Source: Macrobrachium rosenbergii
Lineage: Eukaryota; Arthropoda; Malacostraca; Decapoda; Palaemonidae
Length of the DNA stretch: 64,000 bases
NCBI RefSeq assembly: GCF_040412425.1
Contig: NC_089753.1
Span: 44,753,913 to 44,817,912, forward strand
Direction of reading: 5' to 3'
Shown: one piece after another, positions 26,901-40,100 of the stretch
Layout of the letters: the number at the start of each line of letters is the position of its first letter
Position numbering within the stretch: the first letter of the stretch is position 1
Notes under the pieces: model-generated
Database searches by the model: none
Told to the model about the DNA's origin: nothing
The model's input: the letters and a program-made list of their open reading frames with translations, nothing else
Position numbers and translations under genes: made by a program

Positions 26901-29900
26901 TGTGAGTGCAGTGGTTTTGGGGAATTGATCAGCGTTCTTCCCAGCACACTATATCGTTGACTCAGAAGCTCTTAGGTTTTGCTCATGAAGCAATTCTGTT
27001 GATATCTTTTTCCTGATCTGGTTGTTCAGGGTGTTCAGGTTGAATTCAGAGCATTGATCTCCAGACTGGAACAAAGAGGTTTGGGAATCTCCACATTTGC
27101 TCCAGAGCTTTAGTCAAAAACTCAAAATCAAAGACCACATCAGAGTCTGATAAGAGATTCAAGAGCTTTTTGATTAAGACAAGATGCTTTTGTGCCTCTA
27201 AAGGGTTTTCTAGTACTATCTGCACAGGTTCCAGCATTTTAGGCTTGCGAGTTGATGACTATTACTATCAGCCTGTAAAGGTGTTGAACACCTTTCCATT
27301 CTGGCATCATGTGGTTATCAGGTGGTCTTATTGTTTAATAGTAAATACTGTAGAGTATAAAATCTGCAGCACTCTTGGGACCTCATCCCAGTGCTATAGA
27401 ACATCAAAATATTTATGGTTACTGTTTTAAATTTTCTACAGATGATGTTACTTGACATCAGAATCTCATGAGATGAAATCTGCAAGATGTCATTTGATGT
27501 CATCAAAATCTGAAAGGGTTAAGTGTACTGTAGGTCTTGTTGATGGTTAAGCATGCAAATGCTGTTTGCAAATCACCATGTGCTTATAAAGCTTTCACAA
27601 AGACTGATTTTCAAACTATGGTTGCAGAATGTTTACATAATTTAAAACTGCAGTTTTTTCAGCTTAGTCTAAGGGAATGTTTTTAAATTATGACATATTT
27701 TTCTCCTAGGTTTTGGCGTGGCATGTATAACAGGTTTGAAAATGGTGTGCATCCTCGTGAACCTTTGGGAGATTTACTAGCAGCAACCACAGAGCATGCT
27801 CAGGCGCTCTCAGATCAAGCGGACTTTCTCACAAAGGTATTTCATTTCAACCTATTATTATTATTATATTACTGTATTGTTAAAAAAGTTGCTCAACCAG
27901 AATACTGAGCAAATTAAGACAACCTCAGCTAGTTTGCACTGTACTGTATGGTGAAGAGTAAAGTAGCATCCCAGTACAGTATATGCTTGGAAGAGTTACT
28001 ACATGAAATCTAAATAGCCACTTTTCCCCATATACCTTTTTCTAACTTTTTCTCTTCTTGTTTCTTCACTTCTCTCACTGTCTCCTTTCATTCACAAATC
28101 ACATGTATTGTGTGGTTTTGTCATGTTTAATATATTTTAATTTTTTAATGAGAATGCCAATCAAATGCCATAGTATTGAAGTAAGGAGTAGGAAATCCAT
28201 TTGTATATGGCTCCATGCATTTGAAATGTCAACTTTGAATAACTTATTACCATACATAGAATTTCATGTACTGTACCATAGGGCAAGCATAGGGTAACTC
28301 ACTGAGTGACAGAAAACCAGTTTTGAAATAATTGTAGTACAATATGGTGTACCTTTATTGCTTGGTACCATATGGACAAGATGTAGGGTAAATTTTGTAA
28401 TAAAGTTCATTTAATGCACTCTACACATGAAGTACAGTAAATGGTATAATTACTGTAATATTAAGAGTAATTGCAACCAATAACTGAAAAGGCAAACACA
28501 GTTAATGAAAATTTGAGAAATCAACAGGCGATGAAAAGGTAGTCAGTAATTTAAAAGAAAATCATTCCCAGATATGTTACATATATATCCATTGTCTGTT
28601 ATTTCTTGAGTGGTGAAATAAGGAAAGTACTGTTTAATAATCCACATACAATATTAATAAAAACAAATGTATTTTTTTAAACCAAGATTGAAAGTCAAGC
28701 TTTAGGAAAGTACTGTTTAATAATCCACATACAATATTAATAAAAACAAATGTATTTTTTTAAACCAAGATTGAAAGTCAAGCTTTAAGTTGTCATTTGT
28801 TTTAAAAGGGCATGGTTAAATTACATAATCATTTTTAGAGGGATATGTAGATTACAATCTCTGCTAAAAAAAAAAGTGATAACAGTGGTAATATTAATAG
28901 TTGCATGAGATATGAGACAAAACTGCAATAACCTTTTTATGTTAGGGACATTTTTGGTGTACTGTAGTTTGTGGTATGTCACAAAATTTTTCCTATAAAT
29001 TATGGAGCACTCCTTCATTGAAAATGTAAGGGTACACATACAGTACTGTACTGTAATGTCAAATTTGATAATCCCTGCATAATCCAAAGTTTGTTTATTG
29101 CAAATTTAGTACTCTGCAGCTCATGAAAAGCTACTAATCAAACAAAAATATCCAAATTCTGCCATGTTTTAGACAGAATCTGTTTTTGTTCCCCGGTTAA
29201 AACTTCAAGAATCATAGTCTTAATATGTAAATAGCAAAAATAACCAAGCTTGGGCTTATGATTCAAAAAGGCACATACTGTAATGCATCATTGAATATAA
29301 GTATTCCGTAAGGCTACTGTTAAATCAATTTCAGTTCCCATTTTACCATATGTGATGTTATTTTGCTATTTACATGTCATTTTCACAATATATGTTTTTC
29401 TCTAGGATAAAGGTTTATTTCAACCAAGGGGATGTAATTTAATCACTTCATGCCATTGTTACAATACTGTACATATCTCGTATTGTTCAGTAGTCTTATG
29501 ACACTGCTAATAATTATGTAGATTATTATTAATCTTTCTCATTTTTGCAGCGAATTACATGGCTGAAGAATGAGTTGGAAAGAAAAGGCAAGAACTCCAC
29601 CAAAACAGATCCCGACAACAACTATGACAATAAAATTCTCGATGAAGACCCTCAGCAGGTAAGTAGCTCATTCACATCTGTATTGTATTTCTTTCACGAT
29701 TTTCTTTTTGAAGCACATGTATGTTTGCTATTGCATTCTCTGCTGTGTAACAGACAAGATATTCAGTTGGTGACATGGTTTACAATGATAGCATACATTA
29801 GCATCAAACTACCACACAAAAAAGTAACTGCCATTGTAAAATTCACACAGCTTACTGCATTTCTGCAATGTTTTAACAGAATGGAGAGGTGAAAGGAAAC

Positions 29901-32900
29901 TCAATAAGTGTCTTTGGGATGCAGGAAGTAGAAGAGTCTTTAGTGTCAGTAGGTGCATTGACAGTAACGAACTCAGTAGAATCTGGGAATTCCCCAGATA
30001 AGCTTTCACCCAGCTCAAACTACAGCTCATATCCACAGTTTAAAGGAAGTAGTAGAAAGTCTCTGGTAAGTTGAATAGATGTTACTACTTGAAGGTGTAA
30101 AAATATTTGCATGAAAGTGCATGTTATGAAAGTTCCACTGACCATATAGATAATGAATTTGCTTTGTACTCCAGGGTTAAGGCATGTTACATTTACTTCT
30201 TTGTCTGTACGTGTTTCAACAGCTTATGAGAAACTGTGGAATCACCACTGTTCATTGATAAAATCAATTAGATGTGCAGATTATAGTGCTCTAGTGTATA
30301 TGAGGATTTTGTAATTGTTTTAGTAGCTTTTTCATAACAGCAGTCTATTTTAGCACACCCATGCCTTGGGTAATTTTACCACTATATGCCTTTACTCACA
30401 AATACAGTAATTCCTTTAACATAATCAGTGTTGATGCCAACTGAATGAGTTAAGCACAGTAATGTGTTGTAGTTTGCATTACTTATATCCTTTTATTCAT
30501 TAGAATGAAAATGCAATCTTTTACTTTAAGTACTGTATATAATTCATGAAAAGTATTTCTGTCATAATGGGAATACCATAAGAAGCAAAGATAGTATGTC
30601 AAGATTTTTTGTTCTTGCATTTTGTTACCAGGATGTAATCAGTTACATGTTGTAAGGGGGAATGAGCATGAATTCTAGCATTATACAGTACATGAAACTC
30701 GTCTCTAGACTTACAATAAGATTTAAGTGCAGTATAGCCTTTAGCTCAATGCTCTATCAAGACTATTATGAAATGAAATAGTGTCTTCAACTGCAAGAAT
30801 ACAGGAACTGACATTTAGTGAAAAATAATTGTCTCTTATAAATATCAGCGCCACTTTTAGTGTAGATGGTTTATGAGGCGTTCTTTCTTCTAAATGCAAA
30901 TTTATATGAAGAAAAAAATGCGACCAGTCAAATAAGCAAAGTTACATGCACATTTTCTCATTACAGTCAGATTAAATATTTGCAGTTACCCCATGTAATG
31001 GGAATGATTTCACTTTCTTGAAACATTTGGAATATTTCATTAGTTATAGCCTGCATGCCCAATGTTTTTTGGGAGATGAAGTTTCCTCTGTAACCAAATC
31101 CTTATCCATTTGTTGTAACAAGTGAGATTTTAAGCACAAACCTATTTGAATGTGGTTTAGCCTTAACTGTGTTTTGTTAAAAACTTGGAAGAAAAAGTAC
31201 AAATTGATGATATGGAAGCTGTAGCCTGACTGACTGAATACCTCCTAGCTGCTTGGACCACATCTTCCAAGGGTTGCTGTTAGTTTCTAAGCATTTACAT
31301 ATTGCTTGAGGTTAATAATACTGTAACATGGTTGTGATCTGTGTTACAGGAACAATCAGTTTCACTTCCCTTATGAACCCTTTTGTTGTTCATAACCTGT
31401 AATATAGGTTTTCATACCTTTTAGAGCATCAGTGCAGTTTGACCAACTGTAGGGTAAACATCAGTCAGTGCAATTTGCTAATACTGTATTGTCATCTCTC
31501 AGCCTGTCTTTTGTTGTTGTCATCACTTCAGGTTTGTCACTGTTTTAGTAGGCAGTTCCCAGTTATCGGCGGGGTTCCGTTCCCGACAGCGTGACGACAA
31601 CCGAAAATCGGTGATAATAGCACTGATCCCTGGTTAGCGGTGCCGATAAGAGACGATCAGCGCCGATAACCAGTTATCAGCGCCGATAACCGGTTATCAG
31701 CACCGATAACCGGTTATCAGCGACGAAAATCTGCTTCGGATCGCCAGTAACCAGGGACTGCCTACTTTTTCGGTCATTGTATTTTTGAATTTGATTTGTG
31801 CTTTAGTGTTCTTTTAGGGGAGGCACATCTCTTACAAACTGTGAATATTTTTTTGTCAGTACAGTTTCACTGACTGTGTTGTCTTTAATGAAAGCCTTGC
31901 CACCTTAGCAATGGAAGTGTTATTTGTTTTGGAAACATTTTCTCAGTTGCGTTATTGTTACCTTTTCTGCACTCTATAGTCCTCTTGCTTGGTAACATTG
32001 AAATTAATAAGAAGGGGCAAGGTTGTAATCAAAACGCATCTCTGAATGGGAATTACAAGATTTAAGTACGTAAAGCCGAAAAATATTTCCAGTAATGGAA
32101 AGTATAGGAAGCAAAGTACACTTGCAGTTTCTTCTCACATACAGAAACAGTAGAGGAATTGAAGGTATGGCAGGTTAATCATTAATCATTGAGAGCATTC
32201 TGGCATCAACTCCATTGACTCCAAATAATTAAATCATTCTGAAATACAGTAATGTGGCCAAAAGTAGATAAATGCAGTACAGATACAAAAAAGAAATTGC
32301 AATATTAGATAAATCCATTCATAATAAAAGTTGAAGCTGTATCCTACTGAAAAATTCTGTGGCTTTTGAAACTTAAAAAAAAATATTTTTTCTTTTAAAA
32401 CTTGGTTGTACAAAATTTGAAATTGAACGATTGCCATTGTTACCCATATACCTAATTAAAAAAAAAGTCTCTTGCTTATTAGCTAAACTGCGACACTGAT
32501 CATGAAAAGTTTTGATGATCATAGGTACGGGACAGGTTTCTGCTGTTTGTACTGACATCTTGTCTTCCATTACCTTCAAATACAGTAGACTTTTCCGTTT
32601 GAAGCACATTTGTATCTAGTTACAATAAATTAATTATTACCTAAAATTTTCTTTCATTCAAAAGTATTGTCTTTGTCAGCTTTACCTTGTGAAAATACAG
32701 CTGAGACATTTATTCTGAAGTACCTAAGTTGAGATACTTAATGAGATAAAAACCGCAAAGCTACTCCTTATGGCAACAATAATTTTCCATGCCCTTAACT
32801 ATGGTTGTGTGAACTATTATTTTACATAACTCACATCATGAGCAGCTAATGTGGAACTGATTACTTTTTTTTTTAAATAACTGCTCAGGTGGGTGTGCCA

Positions 32901-35900
32901 GATTAAGTCAAGTTCATTGAATAGTCAGGAACACATTCCTGCCATGGTAAGGTCATAAACAATATATCAGTCAAAGGACAATCATTATTATCATAAATGT
33001 TTTTACATCTGCTTTTCCCTTCTTGGGGTTGGACATAAAATGAGCTCTTTCCACTCCACTCTGTCTTGTGCTATCCTCTATTTTTCCATAATATCTTGAG
33101 CCTTCATACAAGTCTTCGTCCTGCTGCTCCTGAATCTACTGCTTTTCTGACTTCTCATCACATCCAAACCATCCCAATACTTTGAAATTTTTTTTTTCCT
33201 AGCTTCTTGGTAGCACTTTTTTATACCAGTTCAGTCTCCATTTTCCTTATCAGTGACTAAGATTTTGCTGCATAAAGTAGTGGTAAAGGCCTTATGTATC
33301 CATTGCAAGTCTTTGCTCTCTCAACTAATGGGACATTTATATTTACTTGTAAGTTAGTCATCTTTACTTCTTTTGAGACAGCTTTTTATCACAACAAGGT
33401 TGTCAGTTCCCATTTCTTCCTCATTTGCCTTTACAATGCATTTCAGGGATCAGAAATCAATTAAAGAGCAAGAAACAAAAAATAAGAGAGAAAAAAGGTC
33501 AACCAAAGTCCAGTCTTTGTGTGGGTGTTGTGAACTGGCTTTAGTGGTGTGGGTGGACATGGCAAGGTTATAGGTGTAAAATACATTTTATTGAGGAAAT
33601 TACATTCACTGGATATTGATCTAATTTCTTAGCCCCAAAAGCTGGTGAAATGAGTACTGTATCAATACCACACATAAAGGTTGCTGATAATAAGCTACCA
33701 TATGAGTTCTTTTATGGCCTTACTTTGACATCAGGCAAACTTCAAGTCATGAAAGGGCTTTAAAGATAAACTACACCACCCGTTGAGTCACTTAATGTTG
33801 AAAATTTTGGGCCAGTTAGGGTTTCATGTCATTGTGATGAAAAAAAGTAGCATTTCCATACCTTCATATATACATCCAAAGGCTTCAGGGCCTGGAGATC
33901 GTCTTGAAGCCTTCGGAAGCCCCAGGAGCCTTTGGAATTCCCAGAAGCCTCGGAATTTTCAGATTCCTCCAAAGAAATCTTCAAAGCCTTTCCTCTCCAG
34001 GAAGGACCAAATCGGATTCCTTCTCCATAAAACACTGTTCTTTAGTATTGTGCAAGAAATCCAAAGCCTTCAGAGCCTGGAGATCGTTTTGAAGCCTTCA
34101 GAATTCCCAGAAACCTGAATTCCCAGAAGCCTTCTGAATTACCAGATGCCTTCGGAATTCCTAGAAGGACTCCTGGAAAAATGCCCATTGGATTAAAATG
34201 TCTTCTTGAAGATGTCTTCACGACTCCAGGATCCTTTGAAGCCATCTTCAGCTCCAGAAGCATTCCTGGAGAAATGCCCATTGGATTATAACATCTCCAT
34301 CAAGTCTTAAAAACTCCAGGATCCTGTGAAGTGTCTTCAGCTTCAGAAGGATTCCCGGAGGAACGCCCATTGGATTACGTCTTCTTGAAGACATCTTCAT
34401 GACTCCAGGTTCCTAAACACAGAGTAGTATTGTGCAAGAAATCCAAAGGCTACAGAGCCTGGAAATGTCTTGAAGCCTTTGGAAGCCCCAAAAGCCTCCG
34501 GAATTCCCAAAAGCCTCTGGGGTTCCTAGTGTGCATTCAAACACCCATTGGATTATAACGTCTTCTTGAAGACATCATCACGACTCTAGGAACCTAAACT
34601 CTGTCCTTTAGTATTGTGCAAGAAATCCAAAGGCTACCAAACCTGGAGATTGTCTTGAAGCCTTCAGAAGCCTGTGGAAGCCCCAGAAGCCTCCAGAATT
34701 CCCAGAAGCCTCTGGGATTCCCAGAAGTGTCTGGGATTCCCAATGTGCATTCAAACACATAAACAAGTCAGAGTTTTAGTATTATATAGATATTGCTTGT
34801 CATAGAAGCAAGCTAGTATGAATATTGTTATGAAGATAAGGATCAAGCAGAAAAAAGTTTAATCCATTCCAAGCGATATAGCTTAGGTGAATGCTACTGG
34901 TTAGCCTGTTTTATTGTATGTGGTCAGATTCAGTGTTAATCTTTCATATCTTTGCACCCCTGTATGCTGGGTTACTGCTTTCAGTATGCCTTGCATAGCA
35001 CACTGTAGACAGTACTTAAGGCTCTTTGCATTAACCCTTCACCCCAGCTGTAAATTCCTAATACCTTTAAATTTTCATGTTACCATGGTCTGTTCTTGTG
35101 TAGTAATCCAGATTCCGATTTTATAACATCCTTAGGTAGGCCATAAATGATGAGTCTTGAAATGGGACACCAAGGTATCTTAAAGTAACTTATAAATAAT
35201 ACCTTTTGCAGACTTTTAATTCAAAGTACTGTAATTTGTAATAAATACCTTTTGTAGGCTATGTTGAAAGTAATTTATTAGTATTTTTTGAATGATGATA
35301 GGATTGAATTATTGAGGCATTACAAGTAGTGTAGAGCACAAACTGTTCATTTTAAATGTATTGAGAAAATGCCTTACACTTCAGAATTCAAATACTGTAC
35401 TGTATTGTCATAAAGCTAAAGCTGACAAAGACTCAGAATATTTTCATTTATAGTTCCACGGGTGAATAAAATGAAAACTGTTGGTGATAACAGATTTCTC
35501 ACAGTAAGTAGATAGTGAATGTGCTTCAAACTGAGGCAGAAAAGAAGAGTCAGTGTAGAGGATGGCAGGGAGGCTTCTTGATTTGGATGCAAAAGTATTG
35601 AAAAATATAAAATTAAAACTTTTAAGTTTACATCATATACAGGATTTATATGATGATTATGAATCTCAATTTTTGTATAACTGTAAGACTGTCTAGTTAA
35701 TCTGTATAATAATAATAAAATACAGTAGGTTGTAAGAGCTGTTGAAAATACTAGAACTCCCGTGGCTTGATGTTGAAGATTTTGGTCCTGTTAGGGTTGC
35801 CTGTAATTGTGATGAAAAAGTAGCATTTCCATACCTTCTTATATACATCCAAAGGCTTCAGAACCTGGAGATTGTCTTGAAGCCTTTGGAATTCCCAGAT

Positions 35901-37122
35901 TCCTCCAAAGAAATCTTTGAAGCCTTTTGTCTCCAGGAAGGACCATATCCAATTCCTTCTCCATAAAACACTGTTCTTTAGTATTGTGCAAAAAATCCAA
36001 AGGCTTCAGAGCCTAGAGATCTTGAAGCCTTCAGAATTCCTAGAAGCCTTCGGAATTCCTAGAAGGACTCCTGGAGAAACACCCATTGGATTAAAACATC
36101 TTCTTAAGACATCTTCATGACTCCAGGATCTTTTGAAGCCGTCTTCAGCTCCTGAAGCATTCCTGGAGAAATGCCCATTGGATTATAACATCTCCATCAA
36201 GTCTTAAAAACCCCAGGACTCTGTGAAGGATTCCTGGGGAAACATCCATTGGATTATAATGTCTTCTTAAAGATATCTGTACGACTCCAGGATCCTAAAC
36301 TCTGTATTGTATCTAGGACACTAAACTCTGTTCTTTAGTATTGTGCAAGAAAGCCAAAGGCTACAGAGCCTGGAGATTGTCTTGAAGCCTGTGGAAGCCC
36401 CAGAAGTCTTTGGAATTCCCAAAAGCCTCCGGGATTCCCAGTGTGCATTCAAACACCCATTGGATTATAAAGTCTTCTAGAAGACTTCATAACTCCAGGA
36501 ATCCTGAACTCTGTTCTTTAGTATTGTGCAAGAAATCCAAAGGCTACAGAGCCTGGAGATTGTCTTGAAGCCTCCAGAATTCCCAGAAGCCTCCAGAATT
36601 CCCAGAAGCCTCTGGGATTCCCAGTGTGCATTCAAACACAAAAACAGGACAAGAGTTTCAGTATTATATATAGATATGCCATGATTAAGTAAAGTAACAT
36701 CTGTTAGTGCAGTATTGTTGAAAAGTGGTGCTCTCTAAGCAGTGTGCAACAGTGCTTATTTGGTATTTAATTTTGTTGGTGAAAAATTACATACTAAAAC
36801 CTTTAATATTGCATTATTGTTACTGTATTTTCAGTTGGGTCTTACCATCCATCCTTGCTTTACTATTAAAGTTGGGTCTTATCAGCCCTCCTTGGTTTAC
36901 TACAGTATTCAAGTTATTTATTATTTTTATTTATACAGGGTCAGTTGTCAACTTACCAGGCTAGGCATGCAGTTTCCCCTGAGCTGGCTTCAGTAGCCTT
37001 AGACTGGAAGACTTTTAGAAATGTCAGGGAATGCTCTTGCTCCACTCCTTTTGATCACTTCAGCAGGAAGGTAAGATATTTTTGTCTCTTTACATCAGCC
37101 GAGTGACTGTCAAAATATTATG

Positions 37123-37166
<44 letters not shown>

Positions 37167-40100
37167 CAAAATCCCAAGGAATGGAACTGATATGACAGCA
37201 TTTGGTGCCTTAGGAATATCAAAGAGATAATTTGCTAAATAATAACAATGAGTTGAATTGGGTATATAAGGAATTCCAAATGAAAATTACCAAAGAGGCC
37301 ATGAACTTGGTATGAAATCTTACTCTGAACAAGGGAAACCAATCTTGTAGGCACACATACCCTTTCACATTCATTTCGGTATATTGCTTGGAATATTGGT
37401 TTGCCAGTGATTTACAATAAAATTCACACCATTGCAATCTGAGCCAATTTATTGTAGTACATCTTGAACTCTGCACTACAGTGTGTTACATTACATTCGT
37501 AACTAAACTTGATCCTAAATAATGCACACAAGTCCAGATTGAGGAAAATACAATTCTTGGTATTGTATGTTTACTACTGAGAAATAAAATAGCTTAGAAA
37601 TGTTTAGAGTTCAAGTGCATTCATCTTAACTGCCCTTTTAATCTAGTTTGTACTTAAAATTCTGTTTTCTTTCATATCATACATTCCCTTTCATTACATA
37701 ACTTTCTCAAGTTACAGAGGTTTAGTCTTTTTTGGATAGTCCATCATAGTTATTAAAGAAAATAGATTTATGTCAAGTAACTTATGCCTGTATATTCCAA
37801 TAATAATACAGGTACCATATTTTATGGTAGAAAACAATAGAGTCTGCATTAAGGTATTAGATACCTCTGGAATAATTTATCCATTTTTTCAATGACATTT
37901 AGTTTCTTAAATAGTGTCAAATTTTAAGTTTTAGTTACAAATTACTTCATATCAAGGCAGCAAAACTTAGCAACTTCTTTCTACAAAGCTCCAATATACT
38001 GTACATTAGTTTGCACGAAATCTCTATTTACACAAACTTTGAATTCAGTGCAACACATAAGTGTTTTAACTGTCAAAAATATTTTGTTTCATACCTGTAG
38101 AATAATGATAGTAAGTTTGGAACACTACATTTTATAAATAAGTAATCCCATAAACATCCATAGTTCAAGGTTCATGTTATTTCTTTACCTACATTCATTT
38201 ATAGTTAAAGTTTCTGAAATATTTCTTCAGGATTTCTACAAATTGTTCATGGATACTTTAAAAAAAATTCCAAAATTTATGAAATTTTTATAAGCCTTCG
38301 AGTTGCTTTCATTGTTACAGCTTAATTAAAAAAAATTTTGTATGCACTAAAAGTTTTGTATCATATAACAATCAAGCCATTGCCTTTTATATAGCCTAAC
38401 ATTTCAACTCCAAGTGGCAACCATCCTCACTTAATAGAAGAGAGATTCCCCTAAAGTGGGTAAGGCTTAAAACGTCATGCATTTGTTTATTATTATCTTC
38501 CAGTTTCTTGCTCCTTGGCTCACAAGTTTCTGCTTTACATTGTCATCATCATTCATCTAGGTTTACTTATTGAGTCTTTGCTGTCTAACCTCATTTGTAG
38601 GCTGTCTATGGATCAAATATGAAAATGAAGTGAATAGGTGTAAATAAAATCTCAAGGCTTTGCTACATTTATTTTGGTTATTGGCAGAGAATTTTCAAGT
38701 GACTTTATGACTCAGATAAAGTGTCTGAAACACAATCAGATTTGTTTTAAAAATCAGCACCCTAGATTTCGTGACTTGAAAAGCTTAGTCCAGATGTAAC
38801 ATGAAAAAGAGAAAGGTCAGGGTGGTGGTTATGATTTTCCTATAACCATGTTGTCTTGCTTTTATTCAGGAATTAGCTGGCTAAAAAGAACAAAGTTCTA
38901 AGCCCTAAAAAACTGTTTTCCTTATTTTTTTCTTCCACTTCATGCCCTGCTTCTGATGTAGCTTTTGGGCTCCTCCATAGCTTCCTGATTCTAACCCATC
39001 TTCGGGTACTTCCATTCATCTCAAATTGTGTCCAGATTTTCCATCAGTTACTGCTCATTCTAGCATCATTACCTTCTCACTCTCCATTATATCCATCTTC
39101 TCACTACTCACTGCTTAGACTCTGTGGTCATCACTGAGTCCACTCAAGTTGTAGGCATGGTTGCATTTGAGATTTTGACCATTATTGCAAGATGCCATTG
39201 GAGACAAATGTGCCTCCAGCAGTAAGAACTTTAAGGTCAGCTACTTGGTTCTTTTGGGAATTCAGAAAATGGTTCCTATACCAGATGTGCCTTCAGCTTT
39301 GCTGCCGGCTGTTTGTCTATCCTACCTTCCTTATTATATCTGGCAATGTAACTTGACCTCCAACCATACTGTTAACAATGTTAATTATCCAGACCATAGT
39401 TTCTGCTACTGAGCTTACTGCCGATGTACTTCATGCTTTTCATACAAGTCATTCCTTCTTGTCAACTGAAAGTTTTGTGAAAATGACTGGGTGGAAGTTT
39501 TGCTTCCATCCCTCCTGGAACATTGTGTGTTCCTCCTAAGAAGAACACTTATTTACTTCCTTCTCCATCCAGTGATAAGATGACTATAAGAATGGAGCCT
39601 GTAGTTTCCTCTGGACTTTATGAATTTTTTGTGGATGATCCATCTATCACTACTCCAGGAAGTACCCCCACTTTTCTGTGAAGGGATTGTCTTATAGTTC
39701 TGGGCTCTGCAATTTGGATTTGTTGTTAGCCCCTCGGTGTTCACCTTTGCATTGGTTTGAATCACTTGGTAGGGACTTGCTTGTTGCGCCATCTTGATAA
39801 CTGAATAACTTGGATGCTCTCCGAGGTGTAAAGGCTTCTTTGTAATGTGAATTGGGAGTTGTCAGAACTCCAGTCCATACAGCAGATGAAATACTGATAG
39901 ATGTGATAGTATGTAGTAAGATTTGTTTCCTGTAGACTTTTATACCATCAAAAACGGGCAGTTCCCCTCTTGACAGACTACTGACTTGGCTCTGTTAAAT
40001 CATTCATGATCTCCTGTTGTCTTCAGAGGAGGATGTGCCATACTGGCAACTCCACATGCACTTAGTACAATGTTGCCTTAAGCAGTGACGGTTCCAGACT

